A stretch of 64,000 nt of DNA from Phaeosaccion multiseriatum (Eukaryota; Ochrophyta, other classes). Location of the stretch: NCBI GenBank assembly GCA_965112735.1, contig OZ218950.1, forward strand, positions 434,001 through 498,000, given 5' to 3'. Shown one piece after another: positions 1-10,369 of this stretch (within the stretch, counting starts at the first letter, position 1; each line of letters begins with the position of its first letter). Both the position numbers and the translations under genes were made by a program. Below the pieces are notes generated by a model. It saw nothing but the letters and a program-made list of their open reading frames with translations, had not been told where the DNA came from and did not search any database.

Positions 1-159
1 CCAAGTCCATTGTGAATGTTGAAACCATTCGTTCCCCCCCCCCCCCCCCGCAATGAAGCACAGTGTGTGGCGAGTGGGGCAATTCACTTCAATTGACTTA
101 CTCTACGGTTCGCCCATTGCACGTGCCAAGCTTCACTGCGGATTAAGGCCATCGGGTCA

Positions 160-1149
160 CTAAATCCCAAGTCCCGAGGTATCAGCAGCAGGGCCCTCCA
201 CACGCACGCACGCTCGCAGCGCTTTCCGTCCGCGCCTCTTCTTCCCACTCGCCGTCACCATGCTCTCCTCCAGCACCGCCCACTCCTCCTTCAGCTTGTC
301 GTCATCATCATCCTCCCCTGCTCCTCCTGAGCGATAGCGGTGGTAGGCAGACACAAAGCCTCGGATCGTGCTCTCCAGGCTCGCCCCCTTCCTCTTTGTG
401 CGCACAGCGAGGTGGGGCAGCAGCAACACTTTACTCCGGCCCACAGCCACCACCACGCCATTCGATAGCTCCCCGTCCCGACGGCCGCACAAGGCCGTGG
501 CAGCATCAGCCCCGCCATCTTCCAGCCCTCTCCACAGGCCACAGGGCAGTTGAATCTCGTCCCCGACATGAAGCCCCAGCCCCGCAAGAAAACCCACCCC
601 ATTCCCATCCTCCAGTGCATCCTTCCTCTCCTCCCCTCCCCCAGGCATTGAAGGGGCGCATTTTGCCCTCTTTCTTCCTCTCCCATTGATGTCCTCCGCA
701 GCTCCTCGCTTGGGCACAGACGTACACGGGCCAGTCTCCTCCTTCTGCTCCGCCCCCTCCCTCTTCATTCGTGCATGCCTATGGCACATCCCACCTTGCT
801 GCCGATGCTTCTCGCACCCCTCAACAGTACACCTCTTCACCACAGCACCGTGCCCAAGGCAAAGTCCTCCTTGGACCCGATGGTTGTTACACCCCTCAAC
901 AGTACACCTCTTCTGTACCACCACAGCCCCGTGGGCCAGGCAAAGTCCTCCTTGGATCCGCTTCTTCTCGCACCCCTCCACAGTACACCTCTTCAGCACA
1001 GCCCCATGCCCAACGCAAAGTCCTCCTTGGATCCGTTGCTTCTCGCACCCCTCAACACTACATCTCTTCAGCACAGCTCCGTGCCCAACGCAAAGCCCTC
1101 CTTGGACCTGCCCCTTCCCGCACCCCTCCACAGTACACCTCTTCCGCAT
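160..1149 (-). CDS. Zinc-knuckle repeat protein, copy 1 (5 repeats)
   Basis: An intronless frame of about 329 residues. It has five tandem units of about 24-25 residues of the form CTVEGC...GGLCxGHGA, that is C-x4-C...C-x2-H, typical of the WRKY19-like zinc fingers common in stramenopile genomes; the family's function is unknown to me. A basic linker follows, then a conserved domain of about 150 residues (GLHVGDEIQLPC; TIRGFVSAYHRYRSG) with an acidic DDDDD run and a basic tail. The longer frame opens with GTG at 1188; the first ATG is at 1149, just before the first repeat, so I use it. The residues upstream of the ATG look like a decayed extra repeat unit. Confidence 0.75.
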   Translation of the reverse strand: MRKRCTVEGCGKGQVQGGLCVGHGAVLKRCSVEGCEKQRIQGGLCVGHGAVLKRCTVEGCEKKRIQGGLCLAHGAVVVQKRCTVEGCNNHRVQGGLCLGHGAVVKRCTVEGCEKHRQQGGMCHRHARMKREGAEQKEETGPCTSVPKRGAAEDINGRGRKRAKCAPSMPGGGEERKDALEDGNGVGFLAGLGLHVGDEIQLPCGLWRGLEDGGADAATALCGRRDGELSNGVVVAVGRSKVLLLPHLAVRTKRKGASLESTIRGFVSAYHRYRSGGAGEDDDDDKLKEEWAVLEESMVTASGKKRRGRKALRACVRVEGPAADTSGLGI

Positions 1150-2989
1150 TTTCACAACTCCGCGCCCTTCAAACAATCCTCCTTGCACCTCCTTTGCGTT
1201 TCTTCAACAGGTCCAAATCCACCTTAGGGCATAAGGGGCTTCGAGTCCATCCACTGCGTCTGCTCTTTCACTGTCTCTCTCGATCCACCTGAGAAATAGG
1301 GTCTTATTAATCCTGACGAGGAGTGAAAATTGAATGCTTCAGTCTGAAGACATAAGGAGGTTCCCAAGCGCCTGGCCCAAGTGGTAACGACACCAGGGTA
1401 CTCGAGAACCAAATGAATGCTTGTTACGCCAACTCGAACGCTTCCAACAAGTCCGCGCCGCCGTCTGAAGTCAGGGAGGGGGAAGATGGGAAGATGGGAA
1501 GAAGGGAGGAGCCCAGGAACATGCGATCTAGTTTCAGTTTCCGTTCATTGGCCCGAGCCTTGTTGCCCCCTTTGCTAATCCCCCTGTGACACCGGGAGTG
1601 GAAGGGACAGTTTGTGCAAAACACGTACGATAGCAGTGAGGCGAGAGTGAATTATCGAAATTAAAGGCTTAACGGCTTATGTGCCACCTGAGAGGTGGGC
1701 GAGGAAAGAGGAGGGAAAGGCCCATCACCATCAAGGAGCATACGAGCAATTCTTAAGCTAAGCTCTACCTCTGATGCTCCCTTCCATCTGCCCAGTCTGA
1801 CGAGCCTGCACCTCATGGAAGGCTTGCCATTGCCAGCACCGGTGCTGATGCCCCTCCCCTCCCCCCTGCCGCACCGCACCAGCTACAACGCGCTGCTGAC
1901 GACAAGCGCCAAAAACAAAGCACTTGCTGCTTTCTAATCCCCCACCAGCTACTGCTGCTGCGTCTGCAGTTGTTGCTCGCTGCTGCTGCGATTGGTCTTA
2001 CCGCTGCTCGTGCTGCTACTCCAGTGGATTCAGTCGCCCCGCTCGCCGCCCCTTGCACCCTCCAGCCGCCCTCATCTTCTATTCCAGCTTCTCCCCTGAA
2101 GACGATTGCCTACACCCAACGGAGGATGCTCACCCCTTGACCCCCTGCGGGAGCCTAATCGGACATCGTTCCAACGCGTCTTCTCAGCTCGCTCCACGCC
2201 CCCCTCTCCCTTCCTTCGCTTTCTCTGACTCGCTCGCCCCTCCTACTACGCTGAGCCCACGGCTGTCCTCTCCTCTCCGCCTCGACCGTTTGCTGCCCAT
2301 CGGTGTGACGGGTGGATGGCGTCGGCCTACATCCATAGATACATCCCTTTGTGTTCTCCTCTCTCGTGGTCCCTTTGCAGAACACCTTCACTGACTTACA
2401 ACCGAGTGATGATGGCGTTCAGCTGCTCCTCGCTCGTCGTACACTTTATAGCCCGCCGCCTGCCAAGGGGATGGCAGTGGATGGGCCGAGGGGAGGGGGA
2501 AGAGGATACACGAGAGAGTGATTACTTAGAGTTCCAATTCCAAAGAAGTGTGGAACACGGAAGAAGGGGAGACAACATACTACGACTTAGCTATGCTCTT
2601 GCTGCTGTATCCACTGCCATCCCCTGTCTCAATCCATCCACCTGCGTGTCCCTCCCCATCCACTGCCACCCCTTGAGGGCGGAGAGCAAAGCAAGACATA
2701 AACACACGGATGCACAGTGGAGAGAGAGGGAGGAGGGAAGGCGTGCATGGCTGGACAGGAACAAGGATGGCAAGAGCACCCGACTGGTGTTGAGAGAGGG
2801 GGGCCAGGGGGGGCAACAGAGATCCCAGAGGTGGTGGAGTGGAGTGGAGGCTTAGAGACTCTATTGGAGTGGCTGGAGACGTGGAGTTGAGTGAGTTGGA
2901 GAGGAGTGGGGTAAAGGGGGGTGGTGAGCAGAGAGGAGACGAGTCCACCACGCCTGACTTTGCGGCCATGCCTGGACTTGACTCCTCTC

Positions 2990-3022
<33 letters not shown>

Positions 3023-3433
3023 GGCAGGGCTGCAGTAGACACGAGAGGGAGTGCAATCAATCAATCAATCCATACACTGATCATTAAGTTAGCTTACGTA
3101 CCCCATCCCCCCAGCGGGCCTAGTCTTCATGTCACTTCCAAGCCCCCTCCTCGGATTCTGTGTGCCATCCATCTACCATCAAGCCTTCCTTCTATACCTG
3201 TAACCGATGTCGTGCCAAGTCATCTCTGCAGCTCCAGCGCCAAGTGACACACACAGCGTGTCCGTAGGCTGCCAAGTCCATTGTGAATGTTGAAACCATT
3301 CGTTCGCCCCCCCCCCCCCCCCCGCAGTGAAGCACAGTGTGCGGCGAGTGGGGCAATTCACTTCAATTGACTTACTCTACGGTTCGCCCATTGCACGTGC
3401 CAAGCTTCACTGCGGATTAAGGCCATCGGGTCA
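1150..3433. other. Spacer between zinc-knuckle copies 1 and 2
   Basis: No convincing gene. It holds the upstream region of copy 1, a (CA)n run at about 2993-3020, and a GATGGCAGTGGATGG motif near 2471 facing an inverted CATCCACTGCCA copy near 2657. Open frames on both strands here are low-complexity and are not conserved with the second copy. Confidence 0.6.
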
Positions 3434-4723
3434 CTAAATCCCAAGTCCCGAGGTATCAGCAGCAGGGCCCTCCACACGCACGCACGCTCGCAGCGCCTTC
3501 CGTCCGCGCCTCTTCTTCTCACTCGCCGTCACCATGCTCTCCTCCAGCACCGCCCACTCCTCCTTCAGCTTGTCGTCATCATCATCCTTCCTTACTTCTC
3601 CTGAGCGATAGCGGTGGTAGGCAGACACAAAGCCTCGGATCGTGCTCTCCAGGCTCGCCCCCTTCCTCTTTGTGCGCACAGCGAGGTGGGGCAGCAGCAA
3701 CACTTTACTCGGGCCCACAGCCACCACCACGCCATTCGATAGCTCCCTGCCCCGACGGCCGCAGAAGGCCGTGGCAGCTTCAGCCCCGCCATCTTCCAGC
3801 CCTCTCCACAGGTCGCAGGGCAGTTGAATCTCGTCCCCGACATGAAGCCCCAGCCCCGAAAGCAAACCCACCCCATTTCCATCCTCCAGTGCCTCCTTCC
3901 TCTCCTCCCCTCCCCCAGGCATTGAAGGGGCGCATTTTGCCCTCTTGCTTCCTCTCCCATTGATGTCCTCCGCAGCTCCTCGCTTGGGCACAGGCGTACA
4001 ACGGGCAATCTCCTCCTTCTGCTCCGCTCCCTCCCTCTTCACTCGTGCATGCCTCTTGCACATCCCATCTAGCTTCCGTTGCTTTTCGCACCCCTCAACA
4101 GTACACCTCTTCCGTACCACCACCGCTCCGTGAGCCAGGCAAAGTCCTCCTCGGACCCGTACCTTATCGCACCCCTCAACAGTACACCTCTTCCGCACAG
4201 CTCCATGGGCCTCGCAAAGTCCTCCTTGGATCCGTACCTTATCGCACCCCTCAACAGTACACCTCTGCACCACAGCCCCGTGCCCTTTGCAAAGTCCTCC
4301 CCGTTGCGACTGCTTCTCGCACCCCTCAACTGTACACTTCTTCAGCACAGCCCCGTGCCCAACGCAAAGTCCTCCTCTGACACGATGCTTGTCGCACGCC
4401 TCCACAGTACACCTCTTCACCACAGCCCCATGCCCAACGCAAAGTCCTCCTTGGATCCGCAGCTTGTCGCAACCCTCCACAGTACACCTCTTCAGCACAG
4501 CTCCATGCCCAACGCAAAGTCCTCCCTGTTGCGACTGCTTGTCGCACCCCTCCACAGTACACCTCTTCACCACAGCCCCGTGCCGTTTGCAAAGTCCTCC
4601 TTGGACCCGATACTTGTCGCACCCCTCAACAGTACACCTCTTCACCACAGCTCCGTGCCCAACGCAAAGTCCTCCTTGGACCTGCCACTTCCCGCACCCC
4701 TCAACAGTACACTTCTTCCGCAT
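3434..4723 (-). CDS. Zinc-knuckle repeat protein, copy 2 (9 repeats)
   Basis: Same architecture as the gene at 160-1149 but with nine C-x4-C...C-x2-H units instead of five, about 429 residues from the ATG at 4723. The C-terminal domain is nearly identical to copy 1, so the copies differ mainly in how many 75-base units they hold, as expected from unequal crossing-over or slippage. The wider frame opens at a GTG at 4762 and is not used. The unit just before the C-terminal domain reads DGMCKRHARVKRE and is the conserved terminal unit of the family. No intron is evident. A nuclear role is suggested only by the basic linkers. Confidence 0.78.
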   Translation of the reverse strand: MRKKCTVEGCGKWQVQGGLCVGHGAVVKRCTVEGCDKYRVQGGLCKRHGAVVKRCTVEGCDKQSQQGGLCVGHGAVLKRCTVEGCDKLRIQGGLCVGHGAVVKRCTVEACDKHRVRGGLCVGHGAVLKKCTVEGCEKQSQRGGLCKGHGAVVQRCTVEGCDKVRIQGGLCEAHGAVRKRCTVEGCDKVRVRGGLCLAHGAVVVRKRCTVEGCEKQRKLDGMCKRHARVKREGAEQKEEIARCTPVPKRGAAEDINGRGSKRAKCAPSMPGGGEERKEALEDGNGVGLLSGLGLHVGDEIQLPCDLWRGLEDGGAEAATAFCGRRGRELSNGVVVAVGPSKVLLLPHLAVRTKRKGASLESTIRGFVSAYHRYRSGEVRKDDDDDKLKEEWAVLEESMVTASEKKRRGRKALRACVRVEGPAADTSGLGI

Positions 4724-6404
4724 TTTCACAACTCCGCGCCCTTCAAACAATCCTCCTTGCACCTCCTTTGCGTTTCTTCAACAGGTCCAAATCCACCTCA
4801 GGGCATAAGGGGCTTCGAGTCCATCCACTGCGTCTGCTCTTTCACTGTCTCTCTCGATCCACCTGAGAAACAGGGTCTTATCCTGACGAGGAGTGACAAT
4901 TGAATGCTTCAGTTTGAAGACATAAGGAGGTTCCCAAGCGCCTGGCCCAAGTGGTAACGACACCAGGGTACTCGAGAACCAAATGAATGCTTGTTACGCC
5001 AACTCGAACGCTTCCAACAAGTCCGCGCCGCCGTCTGAAGTCAGGGAGGGGGAAGATGGGAAGATGGGAAGAAGGGAGGAGCCCAGGAACATGCGATCTA
5101 GTTTCAGTTTCCGTTCATTGGCCCGAGCCTTGTTGCTAATCCCCGTCTGTGGCACCGGGGAAGGGACAGTTTGTGCAAAACACGTACGATAGCAGTGAGG
5201 CGAGAGTGAATTATCGAAATTAAAGGCTTAACGACTTATGTGCCACCTGAGAGGGGGGGAGGAAAGAGGAGTGAAAGGCCCATCACCCATCACCATCAAG
5301 GAGCATACGAGCAATTCTTAAGCTAAGCTCTACCTCTGCGATGCTCCCTTCCATCTGCCCAGTCTGACGAGCCTGCACCTCATGGAAGGCTTGCCATTGC
5401 CAGCACCGGTGCTGATGCCCCTCCCCTCCCCCCTGCCGCACCGCACCAGCTACAACGCGCTGCTGACGACAAGCGCCAAAAACAAAGCACTTGCTGCTTT
5501 CTAGTCCCCCACCAGCTACTGCTGCTGCGTCTGCGGTTGTTGCTCGCTGCTGCTGCGATTGGTCTTACCGCTGCTCGTGCTGCTACTCCAGTGGATTCAG
5601 TCGCCCCGCTCGCCGCCCCTTGCACCCTCCAGCCTCCCTCAGCTTCTATTCCAGCTTCTTCCCTGAAGACGATTGCCTACACCCAACGGAGGATGCTCAC
5701 CCCTTGACCCCCTGCGGGAGCCTAATCGGACATCGTTCCAACGCGTCTTCTCAGCTCGCTCCACGCCCCCCTCTCCCTTCCTGCTTTCTCTGACTCGCTC
5801 GCCCCTCCTACTACGCTGAGCCCACGGCTGTCCTCTCCTCTCCGACTCGACCCTTTTGCTGCCCATCGGTGTGACGGGTGGATGGCGTCGGCCTACATCC
5901 ATAGATACATCCCTTTATGTTCTCCTCTCTCGTGGTCCCTGTCACAGAACACCTTCACTGACTTACAACCGAGTGATGATGGCGTTCAGTTGCTCCTCGT
6001 CGTACACTTTATAGCCCGCCGCCTACCGAGGGGATGGCAGTGGATGGGCCGAGGGGAGGGGGAAGAGGATACACGAGAGAGTGATTACTTAGAGTTCCAG
6101 GTTCCAAGAAGTGTGAACATGAGACAATATGCGACTTATGCTCTTGCTGCTGTACCCACTGCCATCCCCTGTCTCAATCCATCCACCTGCGTGTCCCTCC
6201 CCATCCACTGCCACCGCTTGTCTCAGTCCTAATACCCGTGAGGTGGAGCAATCCTAGCTAAGCGCTTAACACCCCTTCCACCCTTCGCCTTTCACGCCGT
6301 CTCAGGGCAGCGAACGCACGCACGCACGCACGCACGCACGCATCGAACGAATGAAAGCACCGCACCACACCACACCACACCACACCACACGCGCACTCAC
6401 TCAC
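4724..6404. other. Spacer downstream of the tandem unit
   Basis: Up to about 6213 this is the duplicate of 1150-2673. Then come a CGCA tetranucleotide run (about 6311-6342) and a CACAC-rich run. No gene recognised apart from the exon that starts at 6405. Confidence 0.55.
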
Positions 6405-6470
6405 CTTGGTGACACTTGCTACCTCGACGTTCTCGTGATTGATCTTCTCCTCCATCACTTGCTTCAGGAC
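6405..6470 (-). CDS. Isolated exon resembling proteasome subunit alpha-5
   Basis: Between a clean acceptor (ctcacag, minus strand) and donor (gtgagt) lies a 22-codon phase-0 exon reading VLKQVMEEKINHENVEVAS. It matches the near-C-terminal segment of 20S proteasome alpha-5 (PSMA5), where LKQVMEEKL is highly conserved. I could not find the upstream exons (active fold, N-terminal YDRGVNTFSPEG region) in the 1.9 kb before it, nor a convincing last exon downstream, where the tandem duplication ends at 6213. It may be a remnant cut by the duplication, or part of a gene whose other exons I failed to recognise. Confidence 0.55.
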
Positions 6471-6501
6471 CTGTGAGTATGATTGTGTGTGTATGTGTGT
6501 G

Positions 6502-6547
<46 letters not shown>

Positions 6548-8201
6548 GGACAGGGATGAGGTTGGGCGAACGGGCCCAAGAACACACGTTTCTTTATTCT
6601 TTCGACATCGCTTTGAACCACTTTAGACCAACTTTGGTCAATTTGAGGTGATTCAAAAGCGGTTCAAACGGCTGTTCATTTGGGCCTCAAGCCTCAAGTC
6701 TCACTCAACCGCGAAAGCACAGTAAACTGCAAACTGAAAACTGAACACACGCAAACGCAGCACAGCACAGCAACCACTACACGGACCACTCCTCCGTCCC
6801 TCCCCGCCCGTGTCCCCTCTTGTCCCTTGTGCTGCCATCTTGCCTGCTATCTTTCCGTCGGTCGCTACCCTGTGCTGCTGCTCCCACAGCCAGCCCTGTT
6901 TCTGTTGCCTCCCTCCTACACTAGTACTGTCTGTCCAGTTGGGAGAGGGAGGGAGACTACCACACAAATGCCTTACAAAGCCCTGTGTGCGGGGGAAGAT
7001 GGACGATTGGACATACCGCATAGCAGAAGGGAAGGAGGTAACAAACAGGACTGTGGCACGCTTCTCAAAGTGTGTCTTGTTCGGCGTGGGGGCAGGTAAG
7101 GGTGTATGGGTAAGAGCTTGCCCGGCTCGTGCTCTGCCGAAGAGACAAAAAGACACATATAAACACACCTGCGCTGTCAAGGAAATTCCTCTCCATGCTC
7201 GTGTATGAATTGGACGAGTTTCCAGCCCAACACGGACATTGGGGCAGAGACATGCACGGAAAAAGGGAGACTGCCATGCTCTGCTCCCTGCATTGAACGT
7301 CTCCACGTTGGCGTACGAGCGCTGGCTCAATGCCCAAGTAGGGTAAAATTTCCATTTCTTACCGTACCGCGTGTGTGTCTCCTTTGGCAGAGCAGCAGCG
7401 GACGTGCTGTGCTGTATCACCAACGGGTGTATCACCAAAGAGCAGCAGCGGGCGTCCTTGGAAGGGAAGACAGACGAACGACGCCTGCACACGTTGGACA
7501 GTGAGTCTTCCACGCTGCCGTCGCATCACCACCGCCAACTGCTGTATCACCAACTGCTGCTGCTTGTACTGCTACGTGGGCTCCGTCCTGATGCTGCTGC
7601 ATCGCCAACTCCTGCATCGCCAACTGCTGCTCTCTCAGGACTGCAAGCCACTGATCGACTGACCGACTGACTGACCGACCCACCCCTCGCCAAGACCGGG
7701 ACGTGCGTGGAGGGCACCAAGATCGACATGGGCTGCTTCCAAAATACCAGTACACCTTGCTCGTTCCAAAGCTTCCAAGGTCGGTGGAGGGCCGCCTCAC
7801 GTTCACCTACACATGCTCCTTCCCCTCGCCCCCTGTCCCCCTGCCTTTCCCTCGCCTCCTGTCCCGGTGGAGGGCATTCCTTGCGCACTGTACATTGGGT
7901 AGGTGTGTGTGTGTGTGTGTGCGTGTGCAAGGCCAATTTCAGCAGCCGTCTCTCTACTTGCTTGCTTGACTTGCCTGCTTCACCCCCCCTGAAGAGCAAG
8001 GGAGCATGGAGCAATCGTTCATGACAAGCGTGCGTGGCCCTACGTAGGATTGGAGAAAGCACGCTTGTCATGTATCACGATCTCCATGCTCGCTACCCTT
8101 GAGGGAGAGCGAGGCAAGCAATACCTCTCTTCCCTCCCCTATTCTCGCCCTTCCAAGCGCCGCCAAAACTCGCCTCTCGGGGTATTGCTGCTGTATCACC
8201 A

Positions 8202-8237
<36 letters not shown>

Positions 8238-8358
8238 AACCGAGCTCTGTGAGAGAGACTCTCTCCAGTAACGTGGAGTACTGTCATGCGTGTCATCACC
8301 GCGCGTGAGTCCCCACATCTCGAGCACCGGTCGACGACGGCGTCCCCCTAATAGCTTC
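6471..8358. other. Unassigned region with microsatellites
   Basis: Contains a long (GT)n run (about 6483-6546), a shorter one near 7905-7924, and several copies of the dispersed motif CTGTATCACCAACTGCTG (near 7410, 7540 and 8190). Open frames up to 270 codons overlap on both strands but show no family resemblance and no consistent splice model. I see no gene I can support. Confidence 0.5.
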
Positions 8359-8728
8359 CTAGCTTCCTTGCCATTCTTGCATAGGATTCGGCACGTCTTG
8401 CCTGCCTCGTCGCTCACGCTCACGCTTCTCTTGTTTAGCCGCTTTTGCCTTCAAAGCTTCACCTCCACCTCCCTGTGCGGCCGCCGGGGCACATAGGAGA
8501 CACGAGCGAGGCAATGACGGGGCAGCAGGTTAGCAGCAAGTAGGAGTTCCTAGGGGAAGGCGGGCGCAGACGGGCAACGAAGAGGCACCCGTCGGACCAG
8601 ATCCACTCCATCCCTCACTATAGCACCTGTTGAAAACGCTTTGCGCGCGCCTCCGCAGCAGCGGCGAACTCTTGCCTGCGCTCCTCCCGCTCCTCCTCAG
8701 ACAGCTAAGCAGAAGGCCAACAGTCAGT

Positions 8729-8805
<77 letters not shown>

Positions 8806-9046
8806 AGGTGAGAGAAAAGAAAGGGGAGGGAGGGAGGAAAGAAGGAAGGAAGGAAGGAAGGGAGAGAGAGAGAAGAGGAGCGTCGCGTTTGACGCAGAGT
8901 GAGTGAGTGAGTGAGGGGGGGTACAAGGGGAGAGGAGGAGGTAAACGGCAGCAGGCCACTTTCTTCTCTGCAGACAACGATCTCACCTCTACATGAGGCG
9001 GCTTATCTTCCCCACAGCAGCAGAACCAAGAACAGCACGCTCCCAT
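8359..9046 (-). CDS. SVIP: SVIP-like small VCP/p97-interacting protein, 3 exons
   Basis: Exons 9046-8987, 8704-8627 and 8472-8359 join in phase 0 with GT-AG borders to give 83 residues (animal SVIP is about 77). The protein starts MGACCSWFCCC: Gly2 fits N-myristoylation and the cysteines fit palmitoylation, so a cytosolic membrane face is expected. Exon 2 encodes RRQEFAAAAEAR, which satisfies the VIM consensus R-x5-AA-x2-R that binds the p97 N domain. Exon 3 is a charged helix ending in a short C-terminal tail. In animals SVIP inhibits ER-associated degradation by occupying p97; that role is inferred here. The donor of intron 2 (gtgcta) is weak. The gene is divergent from NOP14. Confidence 0.82.
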
Positions 9047-9303
9047 ATCTTCCCTTATTTCTTATTTCCTCTTATTTCCTCTCGCCCTTGCGAAGCGCAC
9101 GGACTGAAACTGCGGATCGCTCCTTCTAGCAAAGCGAATGAGACAAAAGAAGGGCGATAGGGCGATACACGGTGCTTGCCGTTCAGTCAAGAGAGTTAAA
9201 TGCAGCGGAGATCCAGCCGATAGTGAAGCTTGAGGCACCGCACCAGTCGTAGCCTTGGAGAGAGGCCGAGAAGGGCCGGGCTGCCACAGCCGCAGAGAGC
9301 ACG
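9047..9303. promoter_or_regulatory. Shared divergent promoter region, SVIP-like / NOP14
   Basis: Only 257 bases separate the two start codons, so both 5' untranslated regions and promoters must lie here. No obvious TATA box. Confidence 0.5.
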
Positions 9304-10338
9304 ATGGCGAAGGGCAAATCTTCCAAGCAACAGAGGAAGGGGGGAGGAGCAGCGGCAGGAAGAGCCAAGACGGGGGCTAAGAGGGTGAGTCGAGCTGAAG
9401 GGCTTGTGGCGCGGTGGGGAGACTCCGTGGTAGTGCGGACGATGTTAATAAATTTATTTTGTCTCTTGCTTGCCTTGGAAGTAGGCTGGCACACAAGGGT
9501 TGGAGAGCTCGGATTTTCCGTTGCTGAGCTCCATTCAGAGTAGAGTAGAGTAGACCTTGGGTAGCGACGAAGCACTGCGGCCTCTTTGGCTAAGTTCCTG
9601 CGTGCTTTCAAGCCCATCCCAGTGGAATCGACTCCCATCTCCCTTCCCGGACCCGGGCCCTCCCCTACCTATCCTGTTCTTCTCATCTTCGCACTATCAT
9701 CTCCACACTCCTCTCGCCCCCCCCTCCCTTCCTCCCTCGCCTCCTCCTCCTCCTCCTCCTCCTCCTCCTCCTCCTCCTCCTCCTCCTCCTCCCCTCCCTC
9801 CCTTTGCCCTCAGATCGCCTCTGTGCAGAACAACCCCTTCGAGCGACGCGCTATCACCAAGAAGAAGCATGACATCTTCAACAGACGTGTCAAGGTCAGT
9901 GTCAGGGGCAGGGAGAAGAAGAGAGGGTGATGGTGACGGAAGAAGGAAGGAAGGGGGGGAGTGATGGTGAGGGAGGAAGGGGAGGGAGGGAGGGGGGGAG
10001 GGAGGCCATCATCGTGTCGTCGTATCAGCCCCGCCCCCTGCTCACTCACTAGCGCCTCACTACTCTATCCTCACACCACACAGGGGGCCAACAGGAACGT
10101 TGCCCAGGCGCGCAGCATGGCGGAGCAGCGCAGAGCAGAAACCCTCCTGCAGGACTACAAGCAGAACAAGAAGGCCAACTCCTTCGACGACAGGTGGGGG
10201 TCAGGATAGAGCAGTTGATGCAGCAGCAGCAGCAGCAGCAGCAGGAGGAGGAGGACGGCTGAAAAATGCTTCTTCACCTCACACACATACTTCCTCCACC
10301 ACCACCACCACCTCCTCCTCCTCCTCCTCCTCCTCCTC

Positions 10339-10369
<31 letters not shown>

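Larger units (their letters stand above)
1..6213. repeat. Tandem duplication of a ~3.3 kb zinc-knuckle gene unit
   Basis: The sequence at position 1 (CCAAGTCCATTGTGAATG) recurs at 3273 and is collinear from there to about 6213, matching 1 to about 2673. Each unit carries one zinc-knuckle gene on the minus strand plus its flanks. The second unit is longer inside the gene because it holds more 75-base zinc-knuckle repeats. Poly-C tracts near 35-50 and 3306-3323 lie at equivalent places and differ in length. Divergence is low apart from small indels, so the duplication looks recent. After about 2673 and 6213 the copies lose similarity. Confidence 0.93.

Noticed and set aside
1150-1188. Longer N-termini starting MQGGLFEG in the zinc-knuckle genes
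   Set aside because: The first codon is GTG in the copies checked; nuclear genes should use ATG. The residues look like a decayed repeat unit.
4079-4903. 274-codon plus-strand frame with HSTPLHHSP repeats (also at 29363-30322 minus)
   Set aside because: Antisense reading of the zinc-knuckle repeats; the periodicity comes from the coding repeat.
7547-8071. Minus-strand frame with KLWNEQGVLVFWKQPMS
   Set aside because: Locally protein-like, but no acceptable start or splice sites, and it crosses a (GT)n tract and CTGTATCACC motifs.
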